From contig MU623341.1 in the NCBI GenBank assembly GCA_025201765.1, positions 1-64,000 on the forward strand: a stretch of 64,000 nt of DNA. Direction: 5' to 3'. Under the pieces are notes generated by a model. That model did not search any database. It was given only the letters and a program-made list of their open reading frames with translations, and had not been told where the DNA came from. The position numbers and the translations under genes were made by a program. Origin of the DNA: Daldinia sp. FL1419 (lineage: Eukaryota > Ascomycota > Sordariomycetes > Xylariales > Hypoxylaceae). Positions 12,290 through 23,100 of this stretch are shown in pieces; position 1 is the stretch's first letter; every line of letters starts with the position of its first letter.

Positions 12290-14675
12290 ATGCATTTGTT
12301 ACTTCTCATTGGCTGGCTCATTTTGCAATGGATCTTACCAGTGTGTGGTGATCAAGGCAATCCTGATATTCAACCGTACGCCTGATCCTCGAACATCCAC
12401 AAATTGAATCTAATCCGCTAAACTCATCTCAGAGGAAGAGCAAAGCTAGATAAACTTTCAGATTCACAGATTAGAGCGTTTGCAACTCTGAACCGGGCAA
12501 GGAGTGCCTGGCAGAGTAAAAATGGCACCCGTATCATCGCGAGCCCATGCAAGAAGGGCTTCAAGAAGCCCAGTTACAAGTTATCCGAGTTTCAGTTTAA
12601 TACAACTAGTATAGAAGCGGGTGATAGGGCCATGGTACATTTCCAACTCCACGATGTAGCGAATAACGAAACAACTTCGTGCACGACGCCCTATCTACAA
12701 GACCCGAACGAGCCGGAGTGGAATAATTGTGCTGGCGACAAGGATGCATTATCCCCGAAGACTATCTTCAAGTATACGGCTTCCCCAAGCGAGGTGGAAA
12801 TTAATCAAATGTGGATATGCGAAGTCGAAAACAAGACTCATCCGTAAGTCTCATATCGTACCTCTTAAGAAGTGCCAAAGGATTCGACATGACGGGGCGC
12901 TAATTAGTCTGGTAGTCTACCCTACTTTTCATCCGCAAAGGTTGACCTCACTGGACTTTTGGATTGCGTCGACGACCCCACGCAGACAAGATGTACGGTG
13001 GCGGACAAGAAAATATCGTCTTTCGATGGGGACTATGTAACACCGGTCTGGAACTCCGACGCTATGGACATAATTCCACCTTCTAAGAATGAGGTCTTAG
13101 GCACGCCATGGAACCCAACTCCCTGCATCGGCCTGTCCTTCAGCTATCCTAACTGGGATGTACAGAATGTTACTTACGAGGAAGGCGATGACGGAGCTAC
13201 TTTAAGCTTCCACTTGAGTAATCATGCTAACAACCAGTCGGTAGCATGCACGGCTAAGGGTGGAGAGTGGTCGGCCTGCGATAGTAATTCGACGGAAGTA
13301 CGGTTTGCTGAAGAGACGAACGAGCTCTCGATTAATCAGACATGGATCTGTAATGGAGGAGAAACCTATCCAAAAGAGTACGTCAAGTTTGATTTCGGCC
13401 ATTATGCATTATGTAGGTAGATGCTTGAACTGATTGCCCTAGTGTTACGTTCCGAGCCATCGGTATCGCCCCTATTGACACCGGATCCACCAAATCGACC
13501 TACATCAAAGGATCCCTAACCGAGCCGATCGAACTGAGCCCTGATGTTGCTCCTGAAGGCGTTAACCACCCCAACTGCATCGAGACCTCCGAGACGCCGA
13601 CTTGGATCGTGACATCGTGGGAGTGGATCGAGCGCTGGAAGAACGGGCGTAATACCGGGGACCTAACTGCGACTATCTACAACCCATCCACGGGCTTCAA
13701 TTTAACATGCACCGGCAGCGGCGAAGAGCTCAACCGCGACGGGGGCTCCGGGTACGAGCGCTGGTGGGGCTGCGGCCTAGAGCGCACCGCCTTCGACGAC
13801 TACCGCATCTTCACATCCATCAAGCTCAACCCGCTGACGGAAGTATTCTCCGTCGACCAGGAATGGTACTGCAACGGGAACGACGAAAACCCCCCCGCCA
13901 AGTTTAGAGGCGTCGGGGGCGCGGATACGAGTCTCGAGTGTTCGTGGAACAACAACACCGCGACGAATACTTTCGTCAAAACGTGCTACCAGATAGAGCT
14001 CCCGCTAACCGTGCACGGCGACGTAACCGAGCGCAACGAGCTGGCGCAAGACATATTCTTCGAGATGCCCCCCGAGGGATACAGCTGCACCATAGCGTCC
14101 GTCCTCTCCCCGCAATGGGACATGGGCTTTACTTCCGACTCGCTGTACGCGGAGCCCACGTTTAGCGACTCGCTCAAGACCGACGTGCGTTTTAACATCC
14201 AATTCGTGGGGCTTGACGGCTTTCGATTCGTCGAGTACAAGGGCCCGGACGCCACGCCGTACTTACCTACGAGCGACCCGGCGCGCTGGTACGAGTGCAA
14301 GGACTATGTTGAAGGAGAGGAATGGTCCCACGCGTGGTCAAAGTATTCCTTGGATTGCAAGTGGCAGCTTGATCTCGCGACGGGGTATATTGCGATTAAT
14401 CATACATGGTTTTGCGACGATAAGGACCCTGAGCATCCGTAGGTTTATTTCCTCCCCGTCCCCAAAAGTGGCAGCCCGGGGCTTTGGACTAATCCCGGGA
14501 AACAAATCACAGAATCGTGTTTACGGCCTCGGGGAGCAGGTACTACGACATGTCTTGCTACATCTACCGCAGAGACGATGAGATTACGTGCAATCTAGTA
14601 GGTTTGAATCCGCCACCCATCTTGCCGACGTACCTGTCATGGAGGAAGGTCCCGATCGCAGAGCTGGGGGCTTAG
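12290..14675 (+). CDS. Secreted Cys/Trp-rich protein with four repeated modules (unrecognised family)
   Basis: I read five exons: 12290-12347, 12462-12843, 12916-13377, 13443-14438 and 14513-14675, giving 686 residues. Exon 1 is almost exactly a signal peptide (MHLLLLIGWLILQWILPVC). The mature part holds four related modules. Each ends in a conserved motif: INQMWICEVENKTHP (about residue 147), INQTWICNGGETYP (299), VDQEWYCNGNDENPP (445) and INHTWFCDDKDPEHP (632). Each also has an upstream Cys in a C-x-G/A or LTCTG context, suggesting one disulphide per module. Introns 2, 3 and 4 fall directly after a module-end motif and are all phase 2. Several N-x-S/T sites are present. I do not recognise a named domain; an immunoglobulin-like or beta-sandwich fold is a guess. 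The exon 1/2 junction is the least certain, since other acceptors exist in 12430-12470. The other junctions are supported by phase and by the repeat alignment. Confidence 0.7.
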
Positions 14676-15183
14676 AGTCGGCTATGTAGGAGAAGTTCAC
14701 AGTGTTATTTTGAATAGTATTTACTGTATGACTTGCCTCTATTCGCCAAGGCTAACTCGGAACGAGATGATTTGACGTGGAAGAAATAAAATCTACTGCA
14801 ATGGTATTTAAGTCCAGCTTCGCGATGCCATTTTATCCGGGGCTTTTACGCTTAACGAATCGTATCTGGTTATTTCTAGCAATGGGCAGGGGGATAGGGG
14901 AATAGGGGGGAGAATGAATGGTTGCTCATCGTGTATCTAACTCAAGATACAGATGTTAGGATATCCCCCCCCTCTCCTTATTCATACATGCACGTGGAAA
15001 TAGGTACGACGAATTATCATTTGCTACCTAAGGGATCTGTGTTCTTGTGTAGGCTAAGCTGTCTCATTGCATAATTCATCGCGGTAGTCCTTCTCCTTCC
15101 TTTTTTTTTCTTTTGTATTTTAATCTTTCATCACCTCCTCTTTCGAATAAGTGGGCCAAAAATATTGTTGCCGTAAAGAGCAT
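14676..15183. other. Convergent intergenic spacer
   Basis: This spacer holds the 3' flanks of the secreted repeat gene (+) and the proline-rich gene (-). It contains a G-rich stretch at about 14884-14912, a C-run at about 14966-14973 and a T-run near 15102-15110. No gene is seen. Confidence 0.45.
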
Positions 15184-15640
15184 CTACTGTGTATAGTACA
15201 CGAAGGGACCCGTCGTGCCGTTGACGTAGTATTGCACCTGCGGGCCCTGAACAGGTAGTGGCTGCGGCTGCGGCTGCGGCTGCGGCTGCAACGGCGCACC
15301 TATGATGTAGCCAGATTCTACGGTGTAGCCTTGCTCTGCGGCGTAGAATTGCGGAGGCGGGTTGGTCTGGTTGGCTGCCGGGCCGGCCCAGAAGGGCGAC
15401 TTGCTAGGGTAGCCTGGATTGCTGTTAGCCGGATTCACGTACAGAGTAGATGGAAATCTCGCGGGGATTCTATAGTTAGAAAGGGGAGGACTTACACCAT
15501 GTGCCCTGAGTTCCAGGTTGGGGAGCAGGTACCGAGGGAGCTACCATTGGCGGGTTGACCCAGAGATAGGGCTGCTGCTGGGTCTGTTGCTGTTGTTGCT
15601 GGGGATAGGCGTTCATGTTGACAACAGGTATAGCCTGCAG

Positions 15641-15679
<39 letters not shown>

Positions 15680-16766
15680 GTGGCTACAACTGGGTTAGCT
15701 AGGCTTTTTTTCTTGGTTTATATCTCGGTTTGAGAATGAAGACTTACTTGTTTAGGATCAAAACAGGCGGGCTAGTAGCGGGGCCGGCAAAGGGTGGAAT
15801 CGGAGGAACTACGTTCGATACGACGTGAGGAAGCCCAAATGGGGGGTGCACAGGAGCTGAGTGCTGCGCGGGAGCCGGGACAGAAGGAGTAGCTTGAGGG
15901 AAGGGGACACCTCGGCCGGGTTCCGGCGCATCAGCAGCAGCTGCTGGTGTCACGGGAGGACCTGGAGGCGGTCCACCCGGAGGCGGTGCAGCAGCTTCAG
16001 TTTGCGGCTCGGCCAAATCTGACATCGGGGTCAAAGGAGAAGACGGTGTGGGTAGGTTTGCGGGTAGGTTTGCGGGTTGATTTGATGTGGTGCCGTCAGG
16101 ATATTGGACGGCGGCAACACTGGAGAATCTAACTGAGTTTGTCGTAGTCGTCGCTTTCGCCGATGCAGAGAAATCATTCATACCGTGGATCTCTTGAAGA
16201 CGAGGAATAAATACTGACACAGAGGACTCCACAGTCACAGTGTGTGTTGTAGGAGTATCAGTGGAACCCGAGTTTGTCAAGCATGGGCTTTTGGAAGTAG
16301 GTACACGCCTTGGTGAGTTGATTTCTGACCTGGCAGAGATTGACACAGGGTTAGCAGAAATGTAAACAGAGGCGCCAGTAGATGCTCCATGTGAGTCCTC
16401 GCAACCCACCAAGGTACCGCATAAAGAATTGCTAACTGGTGAATTGAGCGAACTGGGGGGAGTAGGCTCAGGTACGTTGGTTCCCGTCTGTTGCGATTCG
16501 CTGGATGCTTTATCACTTTCGTCCGATTTGGGTAATACAGAGGCCAATGCTTCCGTGTAAATAGTTGCCTTGCTTGCCGACTGGTCCGATGTGCTATCGG
16601 TTACTACGGTATCATTATTATCCAAAGCAATAGGGATAAGGGTAATATCGTCAATGTTCGACTCATCGATAACGACGAGTCCCCGTGTGGCCATCCCACT
16701 CTCAACATTATCAACCGCACTGTCAGTGTCTTGCGGAAGTTTCTGGTTCCCGTTCGTTAGATTCAT
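15184..16766 (-). CDS. Ser/Thr- and Pro/Gln-rich low-complexity protein (function unknown)
   Basis: I read three exons on the minus strand: 16766-15748, 15689-15498 and 15421-15184, giving 482 residues. The N-terminal half is Ser/Thr/Asp-rich without a domain. The middle is Pro-rich (PPPGGPPPGPPVTPAAAA, residues about 260-290). Exon 2 starts with a PA repeat written by (GGAGCA)n at 15642-15679, followed by a Gln run. Exon 3 has a QP repeat written by (GGCTGC)n at 15260-15289 and ends in YYVNGTTGPFVYYTQ. No signal peptide or membrane segment is seen. The last intron is uncertain: the obvious donor (GTAAGT) gives a stop with the nearest acceptor, so I used GTGTAA at 15497 with the acceptor before 15421, which keeps the frame open. 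It could be a disordered nuclear or cell-periphery protein; I do not recognise it. Confidence 0.55.
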
Positions 16767-17399
16767 CTTGCTGACACAATACTACAATTATAAATTTTTT
16801 TTCCTTTTTTTTTTTCAAAAGAAGGAAGAAAAAACCGTGACGATGGCCCATGATATAATCAAGCTAAATACCTCGTACAACGTGCTATTTAACACTAGTA
16901 TCCCATGCGTTCTATATTCACACTGTATTGATGATACTTTAAAATGGTTGCAAACACTGCTTATCTATATCTGAGGTAGGTACCTACCTAAGTACCCAAT
17001 ACAGTAAAGGATAGGGGCATGTCCCCCATGTATTATGATAGATATGGTGGAAAATAAGGTGGACAAAACGTCCTCACTAAAACTCCAAAGAATAGGGGTA
17101 ACATAGGCACCTACCTACCTATGTAGGTAATCAAAGTTTCTTTTTCATCTCATTACGCGGAAAATCATAGGCTTTGCATAATACACTAAATCCGCAAACT
17201 ATCTACTATTCGTGGCTGTAAAAGAGAACTCCCCAAGGGGTTCCATGGAATGAAGCGTGGCATCGAACGAATGAATAAAACCGTCCACATCTTAGGGGTA
17301 TGGTATATAACCCTCCGAAATATTCAGGAGAGCGTAAAGAACTGATAAACATGGGTATAATGATCTTGAATCTCTACGCAATAGAGAAAGTTTGCGAAT
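16767..17399. other. Intergenic, promoter side of the proline-rich gene
   Basis: A T/A-rich patch at 16796-16832 sits directly upstream of the minus-strand start codon at 16766. The clustered words GTAGGTACCTACCTAAGTACC (16977-16997) and CACCTACCTACCTATGTAGG (17109-17128) belong to the dispersed ACCTA-type repeats of this window. No gene is seen. Confidence 0.45.
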
Positions 17400-17780
17400 T
17401 CATGAATATGCCGCTCTCGTAGGCTTCGTGGGATGAGCCCTTGGTCGCGGAGCGGGAGCGGGGGCGGAGATGAGAGCAGGCTCGGGAGCATAGTAACCCC
17501 TTAGTTCCTGGGATGGATTTGGCGGTTGTATCGCCGGAGATGGCGCAGGCGCTGGAGAATAGTAACCCGCCAACTCTGGGTTATCGAGGACTGTCGCGGT
17601 ACGAACTTGCTGTGGCACAGAAGACGTGACAACTGCGGGAGCCACCGAACTTGCAAAGGATGATCTAGGAGAGAATTCAACTCCCTGTAATCCATTGTCC
17701 CTAATTGGCGTCGCCGTCGGGGCAGGCCTTGGCTTAGGTCGGAATAAACCACAAAGATAGGATCTAGATTCGCCAGCCAT
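17400..17780 (-). CDS. Small proline-rich protein with two GYY-P repeats (function unknown)
   Basis: The open frame of 126 residues starts at ATG 17780-17778 (MAGESRSYLCGLFRPKP). The frame is open a little upstream without another ATG. The protein is basic and Pro/Ala-rich and contains two copies of a short motif: ELAGYYSPAP and ELRGYYAPEP. There is no signal peptide, membrane helix or known domain. It lies head-to-head with the ureidoglycolate lyase gene, 768 bases apart, so the spacer may serve both. The frame overlaps another open frame on the same strand (17501-17908) of poorer composition. It may be real or may be one exon of a longer gene; low-complexity sequence alone is weak evidence. 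Confidence 0.4.
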   Translation of the reverse strand: MAGESRSYLCGLFRPKPRPAPTATPIRDNGLQGVEFSPRSSFASSVAPAVVTSSVPQQVRTATVLDNPELAGYYSPAPAPSPAIQPPNPSQELRGYYAPEPALISAPAPAPRPRAHPTKPTRAAYS

Positions 17781-18548
17781 TCGACTTGATTCCAACGCAC
17801 ACCCAATTCTTCCACGGATCTGTATTCAATACACAGTTGCAGCAGTTTGCAGTAACTGCCTAAAATCCCTGTTAGTCTTGGCATCGCGGTAAGGATGAGG
17901 ATGCTCACAGGGACGGGTATCAGGTAATTAACTAACTACCTAGTTATGTTAGGTATTAATAACAAGTTCAACGCGCTCGCGACCGAAGATATGCTACACA
18001 AGGAGAATTAAAGAGCGACAAACAATGCAATAGTAAACAGAATGAAGGAATTTAAAACTCAAACAAATTCAGTCGAGGAAAGAAAGAAAAAAAAAAAAAA
18101 AAAAAAAGGTCGCGCAACTGTAGGCAAACGTCCAATTCGGGAGGCCGACTCTAACTTCTAATTGGACAATAATTGGTCCCGTTCCTCATGCCAATTTCTC
18201 TTAATTGTTAGTATCTGATATTATTTATACCGTCGTACAAGCAAAGCACTAACAATTTCCCTCTTCGCATTAAACTTGTACTCACCCTTGTACCAACAAC
18301 CCATAGATGCTACCTACCGCTCCCCAATATGGACTTGGACCTAATTATATCACTTTCACATGCTCCTTTATCTCACCTCACCTCTCACCTCACCTCCCAC
18401 CTCAAGTCACTCCTCAGCGGAGAACGCTTGCACCATAAGAAATACTCCCAAAAAAGTAAAACAATTAAATACAATAATCTAATAGTAATAAAACCACTAA
18501 AAACCCTCGTATATACCTAGGTACTCATAAAACTCATAATTCATAAAA
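17781..18548. other. Divergent spacer with poly-A and CTCAC repeats
   Basis: This region separates the small proline-rich gene (-) from ureidoglycolate lyase (+). It holds a 21-base A-run at 18087-18107, a CTCAC-type repeat at about 18370-18404 and ACCTAGGT at 18515-18522. The TATCTGATA sequence at about 18210-18219 contains GATA cores on both strands. GATA factors control allantoin-pathway genes in other fungi, so it is a candidate site by inference only. Confidence 0.4.
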
Positions 18549-19376
18549 ATGATCATCCGCACCCTTCCCCTCTCCACCCCCCTCACCATCCCGACCGAGC
18601 CCCTAACCCCCGCCTCCTTCGCCCCTTTCGGCGCCGTCTTGGCCAATCCAGCCCCGGACCTGCGGCCCTCCGGCTCTCTATCATCTTCTTCTCTGCCCCA
18701 GGGCTACGGCGCCGTACCCGCGAACCAGGGCACGGCGATCCAGTACCGGGGCTTGGCGCCGCCGCTGCGGGATCTATACGCCCAGGCCCCGAGCGGCAAG
18801 AGGAGCACGCCCCGGTCTACTATGTTTGTGTGCGGCGCGCGGGAGTTGGATGCGGAAGAGGGGAGTGCGAGTGTTGCCGAGGGGGGGAACGCTGGCGGTG
18901 GTAATAGCGGGGGCCTATTCACAGTCCAAGTCCTCGAGCGACACCCTTACACCACGCAGACCTTCATACCCCTCAGCTCCTCTTCCTCCTCTTCTTCTTC
19001 CTCCTCCCCCTCCTCGCCAATCCAATACCTAGTCATCGTAGCACCAACCCTCGCCCCCACAAGCGCGGACGAAGACCTCCCGGTCCCCAAGGACAACGAG
19101 TCCAAGCTCCCGGGCAGCGGCATGCCAGACCTAGCCCGCATCCGCGCGTTCCTAGCCACGGGCTCGCAAGCCGTGACTTATGGCGCGGGGACTTGGCATG
19201 CGCCGATGGCGGCTCTCGGAGCCCCTGGTTCCGCGGTGGATTTTGTCGTCGTGCAGTTTGCGAACGATGAGCCGGTCGAGGATTGTCAGGAGGTTGCTCT
19301 GGAAGGAGGAGGGGAGGATAGGCCGAGGATAAGGGTCAGGGTGGTGGGACAGAGGGGTAGGGCTTCGAAGTTATAA
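18549..19376 (+). CDS. DAL3: Ureidoglycolate lyase (allantoin catabolism)
   Basis: This enzyme splits ureidoglycolate to glyoxylate and urea, the last step of purine-ring breakdown through allantoin (EC 4.3.2.3 class). The single exon encodes 275 residues. Family features are PLTPASFAPFGAVL near the N-terminus, GTAIQYRGLAPPLRD around residue 60, the strongly conserved core VLERHPYTTQTFIPL around residue 130, and GAGTWHAPMAALG followed by VDFVVVQFAND near residues 215-240. It is longer than yeast Dal3 (195 residues). The extra length comes from a Gly/Ser insert at about residues 105-120, a poly-Ser run of about 13 after FIPL, and an acidic insert before the AFLATG segment. These are likely surface loops. 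Recognition of the family is firm; activity is inferred from it. Confidence 0.9.
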   Translation: MIIRTLPLSTPLTIPTEPLTPASFAPFGAVLANPAPDLRPSGSLSSSSLPQGYGAVPANQGTAIQYRGLAPPLRDLYAQAPSGKRSTPRSTMFVCGARELDAEEGSASVAEGGNAGGGNSGGLFTVQVLERHPYTTQTFIPLSSSSSSSSSSSPSSPIQYLVIVAPTLAPTSADEDLPVPKDNESKLPGSGMPDLARIRAFLATGSQAVTYGAGTWHAPMAALGAPGSAVDFVVVQFANDEPVEDCQEVALEGGGEDRPRIRVRVVGQRGRASKL

Positions 19377-20164
19377 TAGGGATGGAAGAAGAGGGGGGGT
19401 ATTGGTGTGTGTATATAATATACGAATGAGAGTATTACATTATTGGCTTATTTACCGTAAGGATAATGGAGTTGTCAGCCTGCCAAACAGCTACTCCGAC
19501 GACTTAGGTGCTCAAAGAACCATTTACGCAGATACGTTTTGGTTTAAACAACGTAGTTAGTACCAACTCAATCTGCACAGCCTACGAGCCTCAGGGGGAA
19601 ACAAACTACACACCCCTACTTGAGAGGCACTCGTCTACGAAAGGCATTATATCAGAATTTAAAGACGTCCTTCGCGCCATCAGTACCAAGGAACCGGAAA
19701 TCAATTCGCAAACTACCTAAGCACCCTAACGAATTATTAACAGGAGATTACTCCTAAAGTCCAAATAAGCAACGCCATCCATCCACCCGTAACTGCCCAT
19801 ATATGCGATCCTAATGTTCATCTTGTCTGTTCGGTGTCGCAGTATGATTCGTGGCGTAGAGGCCATATTAAAAGAAACGAAAAATAGGAAACTGATCCTT
19901 GCTCAAATCTGCAGAAGTTGTTGTTGGAGGCTTTTTTTTTTGTGATTTTTTGTTTTACGTCTTTTTTTCTGAATTATGGTCTATTTTCTACTCGGGACTC
20001 CCGCCGAGCGCATGAACAATCGCAATCTTATGCTTCATATGCGGTCATGAAGACAGCTTCTCCGGCTATCACAAAGTAATCTTTTCTCCTAAGTTATGAG
20101 TTAGTTAATAGACACTAGTTAGACAAAGAAAGATATAAAACTTACCCTTCGCGTTTCTCGTGAT
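19377..20164. other. Convergent intergenic spacer
   Basis: This spacer lies between the 3' ends of ureidoglycolate lyase (+) and DNMT5 (-). T-rich tracts at about 19932-19973 could take part in 3' end formation on the plus strand. No gene is seen; an open frame at 19508-19720 has no recognisable feature. Confidence 0.45.
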
Positions 20165-23100
20165 TCAGTACTCGATGCCCACCGTAGTCAGCCAATTCTG
20201 CTCGTTCATGGCTTTCCAAATCTCCCGTTGGGTAAGGTTCGATTTGACCCTTTCTTCCAGGTCTGGGTTGTTGGAGATGCCAGCCTGGGAATTTTCAGGC
20301 GCATCAGTCATGATAGTATCTTCGCTGGTGTTGATATCAGCGTATCCTCCCATCTTGTCTTCCTCCAGCGGGGCAGGTTGGAGTCTACCGACGGCCTTTC
20401 CAGGGGGGACTAAGACGTGACTTCGTGTTCGTAGCTCCAAGATATCGACTTCGATGGTACCGGCAGTAACGAAGTGGTAAACCTGTACATTCTTCTTCTG
20501 CCCATATCGGACGCATCTTCCTTTCGCTTGCTTCATCCAGGCATCGTAGTTCGTCTGCAGATCCACTGCGAGGGGGGTCACGAACATTACATGATTGGCA
20601 TATTGGAAGTTAGATCCTGCGGACGTAACGTCGTTTATACGCAAGATTCGAATCTTAGGGTGATGCTCTCCGTCTCCGGCTCGTGCCCGCCATCTCTTGA
20701 GCTTGGCTTGTAGTTCTTCATTAGTTTCTTCTTCTGACCATAGGAGAGCACGCTCGTCGCAGCGGTCCCTGAGTCCATCCAAGTCTTTCACCCCATCAAT
20801 CGACCTCATTTTGTCATCCATTTTATGAGTGGCCTTCTTACCGTTGGGAGAAATATAGGCAAACCCGATTCCATTCTTCCTCAAGGTAAACTGAAGCTCC
20901 TCGAGCTGACTGTCGAACTGAAAGAAGACAAGACCAAACTCGTCGGCAGGAATTGCCATAATTGTATTGGCTAGCATCTGGAATTTGGCGCTAATCTTGA
21001 CGCTTGGAGCATCTTTCTGCGTGCCAGCGCCAAGTTCCAAACGTCGTTGAGGTTTGTTGATATTCTTCATTGGTATAGTTGCGCCTTTCAACGAAGATAA
21101 GCAACGCTCGCTATCGCCTCCACCACAATAGTCTGAGTTGAGATCGGTTGTGCAAAGGAGGTGACCACACTGGCAAACCATGTGCAAGTCTTCTCTGGGT
21201 ACTATTCGTGCGCAACGATAGCATTGCATTTCCTTCTCATTCGTGGTCAAATTGTTGACAATTCTCTCTTGCTTGATCGCATAAATGACGTTCTCAAAAG
21301 CCTTTCGTAAGTTAATTGAAGTGTTGCTGGCATCATTGCCAGTTAACGTATACTTTCCACCTCGAATCCGGACTACTGCACCAAGCGATGGGTACCTCTC
21401 AACCTTCATCGGATCCGACTTAACTTCTGGGCCGTAAGAGGACTCGTCAAGCTCTCCCTTTATGTGCGAATCTAAGAGTGCTTTCAGATCTTTCTTTAGG
21501 GTACTAGGTTGAAAATAGATGCCCACGGCGCGACATAAGCCTTCGAGATCTCTCCTGGGAGTTTTATTACTTATGGTAAACTTTATCTCCAGCGATTCTA
21601 TACGCTGCTTGGGCTGCCTATAGTTTTTAAGGCCGCCTTTGATGTATCTTTCCAAGGTTTCTCCCACCTTGCTATCTGTTGAAATATCGCCTTCGAAGTT
21701 GTGAGCGCGGCGCAAGTCACGCAACAGAGAAACCATCTCTCGTTCGCTCATCCCTTCAAGATCTCCAGCCTTCAAGTCGTAGTAATCAACCCATGTGTTC
21801 GAGGTCAACTCGCCAACAGCGTCGAAAAACCTCTCTTTGTCCATGAGGAAGTCGGCGCGCTTATCCTGGACGGCCTCTACCATTTCGTCATGGCTTATTT
21901 TCTCCCCTCTGGTGACGATGGCGCGTGAAAATTCGCTCCACGCGTCAAATCCACCGCAATCGGAAACTCGTTTCTCCCAGATGCCTTTTAAAAGCATATA
22001 AATGTCGATGGAGGCACTTACACCATTTTGGTATCCCCTTTCTGTCATGCTCTCGCAAATACGTCTCGAGAGCCAAATGGCCTTATCGGCGGTGATTCGG
22101 AAAGCGTGGATGGCTTTCTGGCGCACAGCACGGCGCTGTTCGAAAAGACATGATATGGAATATTCTTCCTGGTGCCAATTGCCGTGAGACGAGCGGAATA
22201 TTAAGGCGGTAGTGCCAAGTTCTTTCCCATTCGCGCCCCATTCACTGCCAAATACCGGCTGTAAAAGGGTCCGAGATTCTTTGGGAAGTAAATTGGCGTC
22301 AAAATTACAAGCTCGTAGGTCTTGCTCTAGGTCATGGTAGTGAAGAAGTTCATAAGGGCTCATTTCGCATACTATAACCTTTTCTTCAACTACAACACCG
22401 CCAGAAAGATTTTGGTCGAGTGGATTAGAAGTAGCAAAATGCTCCAAGAATTCTATCCCCTGTTGGTGCCTCTCTCTGATGGTCTGATCCGATAGGAATT
22501 TGAGCATATGCAGACGTTCCGCGTTACTCATATCCTCTATCTCAGGGCCGCGGGTTATTCTAGGCATTCCTTGACGGCGATATATCGGACGTGCAATATG
22601 GACGTTGAAGTGCTTCGCGGTATAGCACACGGCTGATAGGTCTTTCGCTGGCGGTGTTCCTGAGAGAATCCACTTCGAATAGGCTTGTGAATTGGCGATG
22701 AACATAGTCGATAGAGATTGCTCGTAAGAGAATTCGTCGTAGACTATTCGAGCAAAGGTAAAAGCTTCTAGCACGTGGCTAAAATCTCCTGAGTTAATTG
22801 CCGGGATTTCACTTGGTACTCCCTGGTCTAGTAATTCGGCTGAGCCTGAAACCGACTCGTAGTTCTGTTTGAATTCTTCATATACTCTTTTACACCTATC
22901 CTGGCGCTGCCTGATTTCAGAGTATAGACCCTTAATATCAAGACCAGTTTCGTTTTCCAGTAGCCTTCCAGCAACTTCGCCAGCTATAGGCGCAGCTTCT
23001 TTATACCATTCTTCAAAAGCACGGTTTTGAAAAGTTAGATTGCCCCTATCTGACTGCTCATCGCAAGGCGGATTGAGCGACCCTGATAGTTTAGCAAGGT

